Assembly (NCBI GenBank): GCA_037013685.1
Contig: CM072886.1
Span: 22,451,080-22,515,079 of the forward strand
Source of the DNA: Acridotheres tristis
Lineage: Eukaryota > Chordata > Aves > Passeriformes > Sturnidae
DNA: 64,000 nucleotides
Reading direction: 5' to 3'
The notes under the pieces were generated by a model. The model was not told the DNA's origin. It saw only the letters and a list, made by a program, of their open reading frames with translations, and searched no databases. Made by a program: the position numbers and the translations under genes. This document shows, one piece after another, positions 24,316 to 38,356 of this stretch; position 1 is the stretch's first letter; every line of letters starts with the position of its first letter.

Positions 24316-24445
24316 TGAGCAATCACTGGCTCGAAGAGGTTGTGGAGCCTCCCACCTTGGAGACATTCGAGGTGATCCTGCCTGGGCTTGGACCAGATGA
24401 CACCCCAGAGGTCCTTGCAATCTCAACCATTCTGTGACTCTGCGA
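24316..24445 (+). mobile_element. CR1 LINE 3'-end fragment (degenerate)
   Basis: Plus-strand CR1 tail: CACTGGCTCGAAGAGGTTGTGGAG, CCTTGGAGACATTCGAGGTGATCCTGCCTGG, GACCAGATGACACCCCAGAGGTCCTTGCAATCTCAACCATTCTGTGACTC by segments. It is a different CR1 subfamily from the one at 5076. The segment between ACATTC and GGTGATCCTG seems to be deleted. It sits in the 22.8-kb CDK6 intron, antisense to the gene. Confidence 0.85.
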
Positions 24446-27400
24446 TACTACAAAAATAAAAATACGGATCACAACGTAAGGTTGCAATGGAAAACCTCAC
24501 AAACCCTGAAATGTTGCCATCTGCTTATAGTTTAAAAGGGCCTGCACCACTAGTTTTCTGGCCAAAAGGCTCTCATGCTTATATATACCTCAACAAACAA
24601 GATTTAACCATTCACCAACTTTAGGCTCTTTTTCTATTGTCCATGCCTTAGCTCGTGCTTTTGCTCACGCTCATGCCGAGTTTCACCTTCACTGAATTCA
24701 CCTACTATCTGAACTGGGTATTAGTGGCTGAAAAGTTGAGTACTTTATAGACACTGTGTTTCATGTCTGTACTACTCAGTAAAAACTGAGATATAAACAT
24801 TTCCTAAGCAAGTCTCCACTAAAGAATTTTTCCTGGTGCAAGTCTACATATGCCAAAGCAATTTTTCAAAGTATTGTATACAATGACAATGCAATGACAT
24901 GCAAGAGATAAATGAGTTTTAACTGTAAACTGGCCACTTTACTTCTAGACTTTATCTTCAGTCTTTGGTCTACAAAGCAAAGAGAATCTAAAGCTTTCCA
25001 TAAGGAAAATCAGAATTTTCATAAAGATTGGAGTTAAAGATATTGATGAGCACGCTTCTTGTCAAACTATAATGCAGACACAAGGACAAAACCTAATAAA
25101 ACCACATGCATTGTAGCACAGGAAAAGATTTCTGCAGGTTTTTTGACAGTTACTGACATTTTTGACTAATTAGTGGCATTCTGATTTGAAACTATCTTTC
25201 CATTTCTGAAGCTGGTAAAATGGACACATGGAAGAAAGGTGACATGAAGAAAAGACTGTTTTGAAGAGCGAAAAAAAGGTAAGAAATTCACTTTCTAACC
25301 AGAATATATTACTGAGCTCTCATGACAGTTCTGGAATTGCCAACACAAGTGCTTCCAAAGCTAGACAAGCTGAATTTCTTTCCACATATGTAAGAAATAA
25401 CATACAAAATAACTACCTATATTCTTTCTGCTAGTCCATTTGCTCATTGTGGTGACAACAGCAGTTAGGAATTCCATCCCCTTCTTTGTTATCACATAAA
25501 AATGGTAAGGATAATCTCTTAATTACTAACTTGATTATATACAGTATTCTTAGTGAAACGCCTGTATATTGGTGATCCATGTGTAGTCAGGGAAGTCCTA
25601 CAAGAACTCCCTAAAATGAGAAGAACATCACGGGTGGGAAAGATACAACTTTATTTTTGGGCAAATTGAGTGAGGCTTAGACACTGGTTGAGAAGCTGCC
25701 GATAAGTTGTTTTGGGAAGAAGAGCAGTGAATTCAGAATAGGCAGCTGCAGCTTTGAAGGCATTTTACAAAATGAGGGAGGTGTTGAAAGTCCATGATTA
25801 TTTGACATAGTGAAGAAAAAAATATAAAAAGAAATGGTACAGCAAGGGTACACGAAAGCTGTATACGGAATTTTAGAACCTGATAGTGTTGTAGCAGTTA
25901 GGTCTAGGAGCTTGTATGTCTGTATGTATAAGAGCAGCAAAGTGATGGTGAAGAAACTAAAAAAGCTAAAGCCAAGTAACATTTGCCAAGGGATCTTGCA
26001 TCATGCCATGGGAAACCTGCCAAACTATATAGTCAGAGATATATTAAAAGGATGGGCTGGGTTTTTTCTTTTCATATTACAGAATGTGAATAGCTGGTAA
26101 ATAATTTTGTCAGATTCTTAGTTACTTGTTATGAACAAAATATTTTTATTTTGAGAATTAAAACCATACATGACCTAAAACTGAAATTATGAGATGACTA
26201 GAAATAACATGATCTGGACTGTCCTGTGGAAACCTTTATTCAGAGGGATTATTTCTGAGCTGATTCCTAGCCACTCTTGTTGCTACCACTGTTTTTCTTT
26301 GACAAACTGCCTGCACAAGTCTGTACTACAGGTATGAAAAGAGAAAGTAAAGCAAGAAAAAAAGGCATCACCTTTTAAACATGAAGATCATTGGCCTTTC
26401 TGGTATGTAAGATCAAAAAGGTGAAATATGAAACTTTAATCTGAAAACAGGCCATGCTGACAAGATTTCACACTCTGGACAGTTACCCACTTCCAGTCAC
26501 AAGTGACTTGCCTCAGCTGTTGCGTAATTCAGAGTTCTCATTTTAAACCTAACATTTTCTTGTACTTCTCTCTCTCCTTTCCTTTAATAATATCTCTGTG
26601 TGGGTGGGTGCCAGACACTACTTAGGAAGAAGTTAACTTCATGTAGAGGTTATTATACTTGATCATAAATTGCTCAAAACTTTCCTGAAACTTATCTTCT
26701 CTCCTCCAATATGTAAGAAAAAAGATTACATAGATAAACATCATGACTGAGGAAATATTCTTCAGCTAAAATCTGACAGAAACCAGATCAGCCATCTTGA
26801 GTTTCTCATTTTAGCCTTTAAAAGCCCAACTTCTTTCATTCAAAAATATATCATTCTTCAAGTGTGATAGTATCACAATCATGAATAAGAGCTCTAAGAT
26901 GGGGCTATGTCAGTGTTGAACTATTATTAGAACCAGATCTAATGCATCAAAACCTACAACAATTATTACTTTCCCTGGAGTTTCTCACGTCAGCCAGTAG
27001 AGAAGAAGATTAAAAAAGGTAGTTTTGCAAACTTCCAGTTCTGTAGTGTGTTGAATTTGGTCTCCATTGCTATACAAAATGAAGCAAAATAAAGATAATA
27101 TTCTGACCCTCAAATGGTCTTGTTCATAAGAAACATACAGGATCTCTTTCTTGAAGAAGAAAACAAAGAGCTTTCAGAGCTGGGTACAGATACAGGCCAG
27201 CAAGGAAGGACCCAATTTCACATGTTCCCTTTGCATGAATAACTGAAAGGGAAATGTTAGTGAAAGTGAAACCAAACAGAGGCACCATGTACAGCCTTAT
27301 GACCAAAGCAGGGCCAGCCTACTGTGCAGAGTGAAGTTTATCCAATATACATAATGATCTCCGCAAGTAAGAGAAAATATAACCGTCTTCAAAGCCTCCT

Positions 27401-29380
27401 TAAGAACTGGCAAATGAGATCTTTTTCTGAGTGCTTAAAATCTGCTTGATACCTTTCAGGTAAGCATAATCCCAGGTGGCCCTGAAACAGAATGATGGGC
27501 CTTGTACCCCACCACTGACACAAAAGGGAGCTTTACCACAGACATGGATACATACATTATATATATATACACCTGTATACAAAGTTCCCAAAAGTAAGGT
27601 AAGTGTAGATATGATCTTAGACCAGAATATGCAGTAACATAGGCAGATCTCATCTTTTCCTGGGCAGAACTGCTTCAGAATTCATCACTGAACATTATTT
27701 TTTGAAACAGAAGAGCCTTGATAGGTTGAGCGTCCTTCACGTCCTCTCTCATCACACACGTCACAGTTCTCTTATCTCAGGACATTTGCTTCCCCACAAG
27801 ATTTGTAGGTTTATTTCACTAGGGCTTTAGGGGTTATTATCTCAGCTCAGGAAGCATGACAGAATAGTGGCACCTTGAAAACTGTGGCAGTGTTTGAAGC
27901 AAATTCTGTAAATACATACACAACTGACCTTGGAAAAAGGGAAGGGAAAAAAAAGTGTGGTCTCTGCTCAGTGTGGAAAAAGAACCATTCCTTTTGTTTG
28001 TACCGACAGTTCTACCAGCAATATGATTGAACTGTCTGTGTATTAAACACCCATCTCATCACCGTGCACAGGTAAATTACATCTACTTATCCATCACCAG
28101 TTTGAAATTTAATGACATAACTAAACTGCAGGCTTCTGCCTTTTGAAAGCAGCCTGAAAGAAACACTGATATGACACATACAATATGGTCATGGTCTCCC
28201 CACACTCACTCACTTAGTTTGATGCATTCTCTTCTCTCTCATGAATTTATTTCATATCCCCGTTTTAAATTGCACTCTTTAAAACTGTCACACGGCTTTG
28301 CCCTTCTTCTTCAACTCAGCTGTGGGGTTTGAGGGCAATAATTGAGGTATGGATTAGACAAAGGCTGTCTTACGTGGAAAGGTAGGAGCCAAGAGGGCTC
28401 CTCACTCTCCTATTCATTCAAACAAGCAATGGTGCAAATCAGTGTGGAGGACACTGTGCAGGCAGTGTATGTGGGTGTTTGTGCAGAGAACTTCATGCCT
28501 CTGAACAAATTTGCCCATATTTTCCTTGAACAGACCTATATCCTCCCTCCAGAGCATGTCAGAGCTGTTTTTCACCACTTCTTTAATTTAACTCATAATT
28601 TACTCCTCACTTAAAAATCTAGTAGACAGCACTCCAAAATGACACATTTTAGCCAGAATATGAAGATGCTCAGGTTTCAGAGATACAGAATGAATTTTTA
28701 GTAGTTTCACAATTTTTCTTGCAATGTCAAGATGACTTCAAGAAAGCTCATCTGTTGACATTTACCATATTTACTGGTATAAAAACCCCTTTTAAAATGG
28801 GCTTTGCTTGAGAGTGCCTCTAATGCTGGACTAGTTTTAATCAAGGGGATGGATATAGAACAGGTTTTAAAGTCTGAGGCCCTCTAATTATAATTCAATA
28901 ATGTTCCACAAACTGGATATAGTTTCAGTCAGACTGCTGTGGTACGGCTTTAGGCTAAAAGGTTTTGTGCCATTAGGTTGACTTCTCTTGGAGTAAATTC
29001 TTTTAAAGCAGATGTCTAGCTTTGCTATCATTCTTGTATCAGGTTAAAGACTATGCACACATGACTATTGCCCAAAGGAAACTAACTCTTACCTGTAATT
29101 CTTCCTTATCAAAGGGAAAAGAAAGTTGCGAACACATATAGTCTACATACTAGTTCATTTGATCTCCCCGCAGATACTGAGTAAATTAACATCCAAGTAT
29201 GTGTTCCCAGGTTTTCTTGGGCTTTATCTCTATCTTAGTAATGCTAAGCAAGGAGCTTCACAGATGAAAGTATACTCTATGGATAGAAGTGCTTATACTC
29301 TAAATACTTAATACAAAAAAATGTGAAAGGATAATGTCATAAATGATGATTTATTTTCACCATTATGAGCAACACACAAA

Positions 29381-29400
29381 ATGGTACATGTATGTACCAT
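29381..29400. repeat. Perfect 20-bp inverted repeat
   Basis: Arms ATGGTACAT and ATGTACCAT with a GT centre form a perfect 9-base inverted repeat. It is followed at 29400-29430 by a short direct repeat of ATTACTAG. No mobile element was recognised around it. Confidence 0.85.
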
Positions 29401-30956
29401 TAAATTAATTACTAGATTAAATTACTAGTCTAACTTTAAAAACAAACCCCACCAACAGAATCTAGAACTGGGGAGAGTAAGGCAAAAAAGCAAGTATCTG
29501 ACTATAAGAGCATCAGAAAAATTCTGTAAGTCAATCCTCTGTCAGCTGCAGTAGTACAGTGACAATGAGGTAATGGAGGCTGCACATGGGCATTCTGTGA
29601 GACTTCAGAAAAGGGAGCTTCAAGAGATGTCAAATTCCCACGTTTGAAGGGAAACACAGAAGTCAAAGATGTTCTCACAACATAGAACATAAAATTCTCA
29701 ATACAGAGTGCAATCTAAGGAAAAGTGATTTTTTTTTCCCTTCTGGAAAAAGATTAAAGGCTAAGAGAGAGAATCCTTGGGTTTTCTCTCCATCTGGGAT
29801 TCAGCTGCTCCTGTGTGGTGTCAAGTACATGTTTTGATCTGTGATCACTTTATTTGCCCCCTTACTAGGTGTTAATGGCACCTGTCGCTCTAAGCCTCTC
29901 TAAATTTTCAGATAGGCCTGAAACATCAGAACTGTGCCCACCCACAACTAATATGTCTCATCACCCTCAGCTGTAATAAAACACTCCTGGTCAGAAAAAA
30001 ATTTTCTAAGTGGATTACAACTCTCCAGACAAGAAGGACAGGGAAAACATTTCAGTACTAAATGGCAAACTGTTATGTGAGCAGAGGTTACATTTCAATT
30101 TCAACTTTTTTCCCCAGCTGCTGAGTTTGAGTGTCAAAAGACATGAAAGTGGATTAGGAGGATGGTGTGAAGAAAATACTTTAATTTTTAGCAGCTGTGC
30201 TGGCTTACAGTGAATTAATAAACACCTGCAGAAAAGCTTGAGATAAGCATTTAAGGTAAAAAGTTATGTATAGCAACCATGCAAGGAAAACTGATACAAT
30301 TTTCAAAGGCTACTTACACTAGATACAACTTTGCCCTAAGCAACACTTTGTCCCATGCAATACACTCAGGCCAGACAAGCTGCGAGATTTACATTCACTG
30401 GCCCATGACAGTGCATAGTATTCTGAGTTCACCTAATAAGAGCTCTCTGGTTATTTATCGTGTTCAGCTTTTAGTGATTTCACATAAAATCTTTTTCCCC
30501 ACTTGAATCTTGACCAAAAGAAAGAGTAAGTTAATTTTTATATCAAAAGAGAAAACCGAAAACCTAACTTCCAGGTGATGACACTGCTCAGATGCCACCC
30601 TCTCCTATGTAACTGCAGCACATTTTGTGCAGTAGATTTGTGTGTTACAAGGTTCCCCAGGTTTTTTTTTGCAACAGTTTTTATGCTATTATCTCTGCTT
30701 TGCCATTACTGAACCATAAGCCTTTTGTGTTGTCCTGTAGCACAGCTCTACTGGTTTTTGACATCGTTTTAATGGGAAGAGCACACAACTCTGTCTTTAC
30801 AAAATGAACATTCCCTCAGTCTCTGAAATACCAAGCACATATAGCTCCTTGAATCACCCCATGTCTTGAACTCTTCTGTCCCCACATCACCACAGTGTTC
30901 ACCACCTTGATGTCCACTACAAGGAGATCCTCAAGATCGAGATGGAGATGGCTGTC

Positions 30957-30994
30957 ATTTCTGAACAAAAACCCAACCTAATTTGTTCAGAAAT
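30957..30994. repeat. Perfect 13-bp inverted repeat with 12-base loop
   Basis: Left arm ATTTCTGAACAAA (30957-30969) and right arm TTTGTTCAGAAAT (30982-30994) pair without mismatch around a 12-base loop. An AATAAA on the plus strand overlaps the right end. Confidence 0.9.
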
Positions 30995-32293
30995 AAAAGA
31001 AAAAACCAGAACCCTCTTCTGGAGTTAGTGAATAATCAAGTAAAAGCCTCCTTCCATGGTAAGCCATTTTATGCCTTGCTTTTCATACAGTTGTGGCTGG
31101 CATGTTTGCCAAAAATAGAGCGTTTGCTAGGAAGTCTAGGCCCTCTTTAAACTCTGCTTGCACTTTCCAGCAAAATGTCCTCAAAATCAAACTCTTAAAA
31201 GATCCAGGGGATGAGCAACATGTACCTCTCCTTTTGCAATTGCTTCACAGGAATGGAAAAATGATTCCAAGGCAGGGGAGAAGCAAGCAAGTCTGTTTCT
31301 GTGCTTGAGTGGATAGGACACCCACCTAGAATGCAGTTCTGACTCTGTACATGTACTCTTTCATTGCTAATGGTCTGATGAGATCTAGGTTTAACTGAGT
31401 ATCTTCATTCTTACAGCAGCAGAGTATGATTCATCACTGCCAAACAGGCTTAATTTAACGGCTACAGATAGAAACATTACAGAAAGATCTCTTGCTATGT
31501 ATACTTCAGATGCTGAAAGCTTGCTCCCAAATTATTTGGATATAAAGAGCACTTAAAAAATTATTAAATTGTATAGAACAGTGTGTATGCTGTACTGACA
31601 TTCATAAAACCTGTTTCATGGACATAATCTAATAAAAAGATCTGATAATTCACTGTAGTTGGTGAAATTCTGGATGATACAGCTCATTGAGTCAGGTACC
31701 TTTCAGTAACTGATTCAGACTCAGTGAAAATCAATAGTAACTGAATCTTTATGCCAATTTACTCCAGCTCAGTTGAATAAATGAGTGGAAATGAAGTAAT
31801 CCCTTGGATGAAATTCATGTTTGACAAATGTCTATATTCCAAAAGCACTTACTACTGGCAAATTTAGATATGTTAGGAGAGAAGCTATGAATATGGAGAA
31901 TAGTTAAGTAAAAGAAGAAATACTTTCTCTGAGTTTGACTTGAGAGTTGCAGCTGGACAGAATTCATTCAGTTCATCTATAAAAGGAAAGCAGAGCAGAT
32001 TATGTTTGAATTTCTGGAAGAAGTCACATGGTTTGACCATGCCAGATTGATGGCTCCTAAAAGACTGCAAAACGAAGCATACCACAAGCACAAGAGAACA
32101 GACAGGCAGGTCACATGCTGGCACCAAGACCTTGTCAAATCCTGGCTCTGCCTCTAGCAGTCAGCACACCATGATGGCTCTGTCTCACATGGACTCATTT
32201 GTACAGGGCCAGCAGGTCAGGCAGAACAAGCAAGCAAATGTAATGGCAGTGCCACATGCCATGTGCAAACAAAAATTAGAAGCAAGGCAACAA

Positions 32294-32435
32294 CACGTGC
32301 TTTCATATCACAAGGCAAACTATGGCTTCAAAGGAAGAAGGGGCAGGAGTTGCTGTAACTTGGTGTGAGCTGTATCCTGCTAACACCAGGCCCATTATGG
32401 CAAAGGCAGCTCCAGCTACACGTGGGTAACACGTG
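32294..32435. promoter_or_regulatory. Cluster of three CACGTG E-boxes
   Basis: CACGTG occurs at 32294-32299, 32419-32424 and 32430-32435. The last two start 11 bases apart, about one helical turn, as in some tandem bHLH binding sites. The surrounding 32340-32600 is GC-richer than most of the intron. Binding is not shown by sequence alone; the function is conjecture. Confidence 0.25.
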
Positions 32436-35400
32436 CTGCTCTGTGGCAGGTGGCACGTACATGCAGGAGAGGCAGTGGCCACCTCCCTTCCTCACCAAGT
32501 TAGGACTCCATGTCTTTGACGTCTGCAATGCACAGACTGGCAAGTCCTCTGCAGTGGTCTGAACCCTGCAACGGAGCAGAGGCAGTGGAGACCTGCCTTT
32601 GGGCACTGTGATTCCCTTCTGTCTTCCAGAAACCTAAATATCAAACTTCTTGCTTTCTCATTGACATTTTGAGGTCTCCTCTTACAGCCAATTATTTACT
32701 TGGTACAAAATAGTACAACGTCTCAGAAAGATGTTATCATTTGCTCTGCTATCCTTAGGCTTTTTTAAGCTCCAGAGATTGTCTGCTCCTTTAGGTCTGC
32801 TTTTCACTTCTCTCATGCACATTTATGGTGTTTTATTAGATAAAAAGAACATCTAACAGCCTTGGTGACCAATACACATGGAGAAGTGCTAGTCTGAAGC
32901 TGTTGAAAAACACGAGCATGAGACAGATTTGTCCTATATACTTCTCAACTAGTACATATTGTCTTTATGACTGACCAATGGTAGCTAATTATTAGACTCC
33001 TTTTCTGGACAATCAAATACAGAAAATTAAGTAAAGGTTGCCTGGATCAAAATGTCTGACTAGACACTCAATTTGGAAGAAAAACTCCCACACTTGGGAG
33101 CTCAGCAACATGAATCACAGTTAAAAGTCTAGTCTTTCCCCCCCACCCCTCTCCAGAGTGCAGCAGTGTCCAAGAAAGGATCCCAGGAATTTAAATACCG
33201 TTTTGTAGCCATTTTCCTATGAAAGAGAAAAGTAAATAAAAACAATGTTTAGTTGTATTACGAGTCAAACGAAAGTACACAGAGATTCCCCCGGCCAAAC
33301 TCTAGGCAAAAAAGCAAAGTCTCTCCCAGCCAAGTTCCTGCAGAGGGAAGCTGTGTGAAAGAGCCAGGAGACCCTTTCAAATGGAAAGTCTTTGGGCAGT
33401 GTACAGCTGGCTATCCCTCTTCAAGCTAGAGAGCAAGGGGCATGGATGACATTGCTCTGCTTCTCTCCAGCTCTCTGGCTGGTGGAGTGAGTGCTAAAAA
33501 CAATCTGCAGCTGGGGATCCCATCAAGGCAGCCCTCAGGCTGCTCTGGCTTATGCAGGTATGAACTTTGAGATGCTCCAGAGGACACAAAGGTGGTGCAC
33601 GTTCACAGCAAGTGGCCAGCAGATGTTTCTGCTGCCAGCTGCATTTCCAAATATCCATTGCAAATGCTATGATGCTAATACCAAGGACTTAAAAATACCT
33701 ACATAATGACTGACATGTTGTGGTCTTTCTCTTAGCCACAAGCTCTTTTCCTCTGACCTCTGGCCAGACTACTTCAGATTGCCACAGACTGGAATACTGC
33801 ACCTCTAAGGAATGCATATATTTTTATGGACTTTGTGCTCAGGGGGATTTCAGACTAGTGTTGTGCCACCTGCAATGAAGAAGTTCTCCAGGAAGAGACC
33901 TCTCTCATAAGGTGTGTGCAGCCACTGGTTGCCAGCCCAGAGCCACCCGGTCCCAGTCTCAGTCCCTTGGCCACTGCCTTGCCTGACATGACCCCACACC
34001 TGAACCAGTCAAATTGAACTTGGTCAGCTAACACCACTTCTGTGGGGCTTTGTACCATTGCTTCAGGGTTCCCTTCTGTTTTCTTGTCATGGGTAGTGGC
34101 AGTTTTTGGTTTCTATGGTTTTTCAACGGTTTCCCTTACCAACAGATCTATTCCTTTGACTGAAAGTCTGGCACAGCTGGAAACTAGAAGCAAAACCACA
34201 AGTGAATGGCCTGGCACTCACCACCCATCTCCAACCACAAACCCATACAGTTACTGGATTTGACTAACGGCTATCAATCACCCCAACTGCAGACAAACAG
34301 ATATCAACTAGAAAAGGCTTGGGGGAAAATGTGAGCTAAAAAGTAACATGATATTTTACTTTTAATGAGGTGATGCTGTCTTGGAAACATCTTTATTTCT
34401 TACTTGATAATTATGGCATTATTCTGTCTGCCCTTCTCTCTATTAAGGTGTGTTTGTCCTTTGCCTAAAGCCAATGCAACTTCTGCTTTGGAGGTCAGGT
34501 TAAACAGAAAACAATCCTCATTATCCAAAAAACTGGAGTAATACGAACAAGTGCAGTCTTCTGCTTCCTTTTATGTTAAGTTTCCTTAAGTGTGAAGCAG
34601 AATGCCACTGTTGTTCCATCAGATCACTAAGGTCACTTACTTAAGCTGTGGCTTGTGTCCATTCAGTTTTAAAGATACTTGAAAAAAAATTACGTAACAG
34701 GGTGTCCACTTATCTGGGGAGGAAGAAAAAGATCCCATATTATTAGGTCTAGTCTGGGAAAATGATCAGCCTCCCACACACCCCTATGCACATGAATGGC
34801 AGAAGAATAAAGGATGAAAAGTGCAAAGCACAGAATTTTGAATGCTGACAAGATCTTTCTAAGGAACAAACCTTCTCCCAGTACAGTTGGTCTGGACTCT
34901 GGTGAACTTTTACAGCACTTGCAACTTAAATCATTCTTGTAACAAAACAAGGTAATTTCCAAAACTGGCAGAAACAAACTCAGGCCAGAATCGTACAGTA
35001 CTTTGGTTCAAAGGTTGCAAATTAAGTTGTGTAGCTTTTACAGTTCTAAGCTGCAACATCCACTATTGCTTGTTAGAACAAAAGACAAAACAGGAAAAAA
35101 AAAAGTTGTTATTTTAGTTCTTTTTGCTACCAAGATCTAACTGTAAACAAGCACATAAGTGAATGATTACACTTTGGAGCTCTTGGTCCACTAGATAGGT
35201 TGGTTTAAGGTTCACTGGAAAACACCAGATAATGTGATTGCAAAGTCTGTGTTTAAATTGCTGCATGATAAAGAAAGCAGTTCTCTCTTAAACCGCATTT
35301 AAAATGTTTGGCAGTTTATATGGAAAACCTAACTTATAAGCAGCATTCATGGCTGTACTTACTCAGTTGCTTTTTGCCATGTCTCTACTGTCTTGGTTTT

Positions 35401-37044
35401 ATTATACCTTCCCTCACAATATTCATTTATGCATCCTATTTTTACTTTTGTTAACAGATTCCTCTGCCGCTCTCTCTAGCTTTCTCTTCTTTCCAACCTA
35501 AAGAAGATTGAAAATATATTACAGATCTTTTCTTTGCTCTAGAAAGACATTTCAGAAATATGTTGCAAATAAGAGAACACAGCATAAGAAGGAAAAGTTA
35601 AACTAAGAACTGAAAAGAAGTAGAAATTTTCCATAAGAAGGAATACAGGATCTAGTAGGCAAAGCCAAATATTCCTACTGCTGCATAGCCACCGTGCCTG
35701 CTTAAAACAGTGAGGACTAAATGATCAGATATGCTGAAGCATAGGAAAATAATTGACAAGGAATTAAGATGAATCTGAAATTATACTGTGCCATAGAAAT
35801 ATGCTTCACAATTTGTTGCACGGCAGTATTCATATTTTAGAGGCTCCTTACTATCTTCAGAGCCTCTTTTCAGACTGTGTTCATAGTACTGTTCTTGTAT
35901 GTGCAGAAAGGTAAAATAAAACTGAAGTCTTCACTACTATCAATCAGAGCTGTCTTTCCTTCTCACGTTCAGTATGCCCATGATTTCATCTGCAATATCC
36001 ATATTCACAGAAAGAAGTTAAAATATCAGTCCGTTGACAATTCTCAATGGTGTGCAAATAAAGATAATTTTAAGAAGACAAAGAATATAATCCTTCCCTT
36101 TAGAAATCAGGCTAAGTTTATCACCTGATTTCCGTTTGAGCCAGTTCTGCTTATGGTGCTTTATATGAATATGTTCTCTGTTCTGCTCCTGTCCAAACCC
36201 AAGTATCTGCAGTAACATCACTGATGCACTTGGGCTGCAGTAGGAATATGTCCTATACTTAGGAAAACAAGCTCTGTATTCAATTGCTGATAATGTTTCA
36301 GTATATGGTACTTTACTGTTGATTACACGTTTTAAACAAATGTTTCTGCTTTCTCAATGGTTTGGATAATTGAATAATATTAATGGAAATAAAAATTTAA
36401 GTAATGACATACTGTTTCTTAACCGGAATTGAGGGTCATTTAGCAGACATAAACAACCGCCCCACTGGGTATGCATTTGCAAAGTTACAGACTGATTATT
36501 CCTCAACTCACCATAAAGAACGACTAATCCAGGCTATGTCAGGGGCAGAGGACACAATACTTTCAAATTTCCAAGCAATCTTCTGCAATAGTAACATTTC
36601 TCTGAACAATCTTCCCCAAAGCCCACTGTCCTCTTTACTTCAATATCCAGGTGAAGAACACACTTAGGCCATTGACAACCTGTGGCTCTCTGTTGAACAC
36701 ACGTTGCCAGATGTGTACCTCATTCCTTTTTTGAAAGTGCAACATTAAAAGCCAGTATCTGTGAGAGATTAGCACCTACAGAACAGCTAATGCAGACCAA
36801 ATGAGCGCACGATGAAATTGATAAGCTAGTTAGGACAGACTCAAGGAAGAACTGGACTGCAGATCTCTTCCGAGAGAAAAGCTGCCTGTCCTGTTCAAAG
36901 CACCAGGGAAGTGCAGGCTCTGTTACAAGTTATCACTTTGTTGCCTCTGGTAACAAACAGGAGTTGCACATCTTTCTCTGGATAAAGACATGCATACAGT
37001 AGCTCACATACTCGTGGCTTGACTTCCTTTGTAGCTACCCTTTT

Positions 37045-37067
37045 TGTGTGTGTGTTTGTATGTGTGG
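37045..37067. repeat. GT-rich simple repeat
   Basis: An imperfect GT run (TGTGTGTGTGTTTGTATGTGTG) in the CDK6 intron. Confidence 0.8.
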
Positions 37068-37821
37068 TATTTTAGCAGACAGGTAACAATAATCATACTT
37101 CCAGAGTGGCTTAAATTTGGGTAAATTTAATTTATACACACTCTTTTTCTTGTTCTATGCAGCCTTATGAAGCTCAGAAGAGAGACTGTGAATTCCACCC
37201 TTAGCTTCAACTCTCAGCTGACAGTTCTTCATAACTCCAACATATATTGCAACCCTTATTTTGAACAAAAGTCTCACAGTCCTGGGCTTATGTCATAGAT
37301 GAGACAGCTGAAAGCTTGTACAGCATCACTGAAAGAAGTGCAAGGCATAGGGAACACAGGGGACACTACACAACACTCACACCTTGCCAGTTTGCAGCAC
37401 TTTTACAATGATCGCTTCACGTGCTGTACTGTGCACATTAACAGAGAATAGCTTTGCCATTCTTTATGCCACCCTATCACACTGAACTGTTTCTGAAGAG
37501 GTTACAATCCTCTCTGAAGTCAGGGTTAATTTCAACAATGATTTCAGTGAAGCCAAGACTTTACCATATGGTCCTGCTAAAAAGCTAGTTTTTTCACTCA
37601 ACAGCAGAAGTTCAAACTTCCCAACTTCAGGTTTTGGAGACAGCTTAAAGAAAGGTGTTCCTGTAACACTTGGCTATTTCTTTCTGCAACCACTTGATCA
37701 TCTTAATCCCACAAAGCATTAACTGAAATTTCAGCTGCTGAGCTAAGTCTGCTGCTCTTCTTTGCTCAGGAGTCAGGCAGAGGTAGAAGTGAGGGGCATA
37801 TTCTGAGCGGGTCCCCCTTCT

Positions 37822-38356
37822 CAGAATCACAGGAACATTTGGGGTTGGAGGAGACCGTGAAGATCATCCAGTCCAACACCACCATAATCACTCCTGAGCC
37901 ACAGCCCCAAGTGCCACATCCATCTCTTGAATACTTCCAGAGACAGTGACTCCACTATATCCCTAGACAACTTATTCCAACGCCTGACCACTCTTGGACT
38001 GAAATTTTTTTCTAATACCTCATCTGAACGTTCTCTGGCTCAGCCTATGGCCATTTCCTCTTGTTCTTTCATTTGAGACATGGCAGAAGAGACCAGCCCC
38101 CAACTTATCACAATCTCCTCTCAGGTGGTTGTAGAGAGCAGTGAGGTCCCCCCAAGTCTCCTTTTCTCTACAACAACCCCAGTTCCTTCAGCTGCTTCTC
38201 ATGGGACATATTTTCTAGACTCTTCACCAGCTCTATTTCCCTTCTCTGGACACCCTCAATGTCCTTTTTGAAGTGAGGGACTCAAGGTGTGACCTCACCA
38301 GTGCTGACTACAGAGGGACAATCACTTCCCCAGGACTGCTGGCCACACAATTCTTG
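37822..38356 (-). mobile_element. CR1 LINE fragment (about 535 bp)
   Basis: Reversed CR1. The 3' end is at the left (CAGAATCACAGGAACATTTGG, then GGAGGAGACCGTGAAGATCATCCAGTCCAAC in segments), followed by CAACTTATTCCAACGCCTGACCACTC, TGGCTCAGCCTATGGCC and, at the right, AGTGCTGACTACAGAGGGACAATCAC and CTGCTGGCCACACAATTCTTG. It is the 3' UTR and the very end of the reverse transcriptase frame, 5' truncated and without an intact frame. It has the same orientation as CDK6. Confidence 0.9.

Noticed and set aside
38080..38271. Plus-strand 63-codon open frame
   Set aside because: It runs antisense through a CR1 copy.
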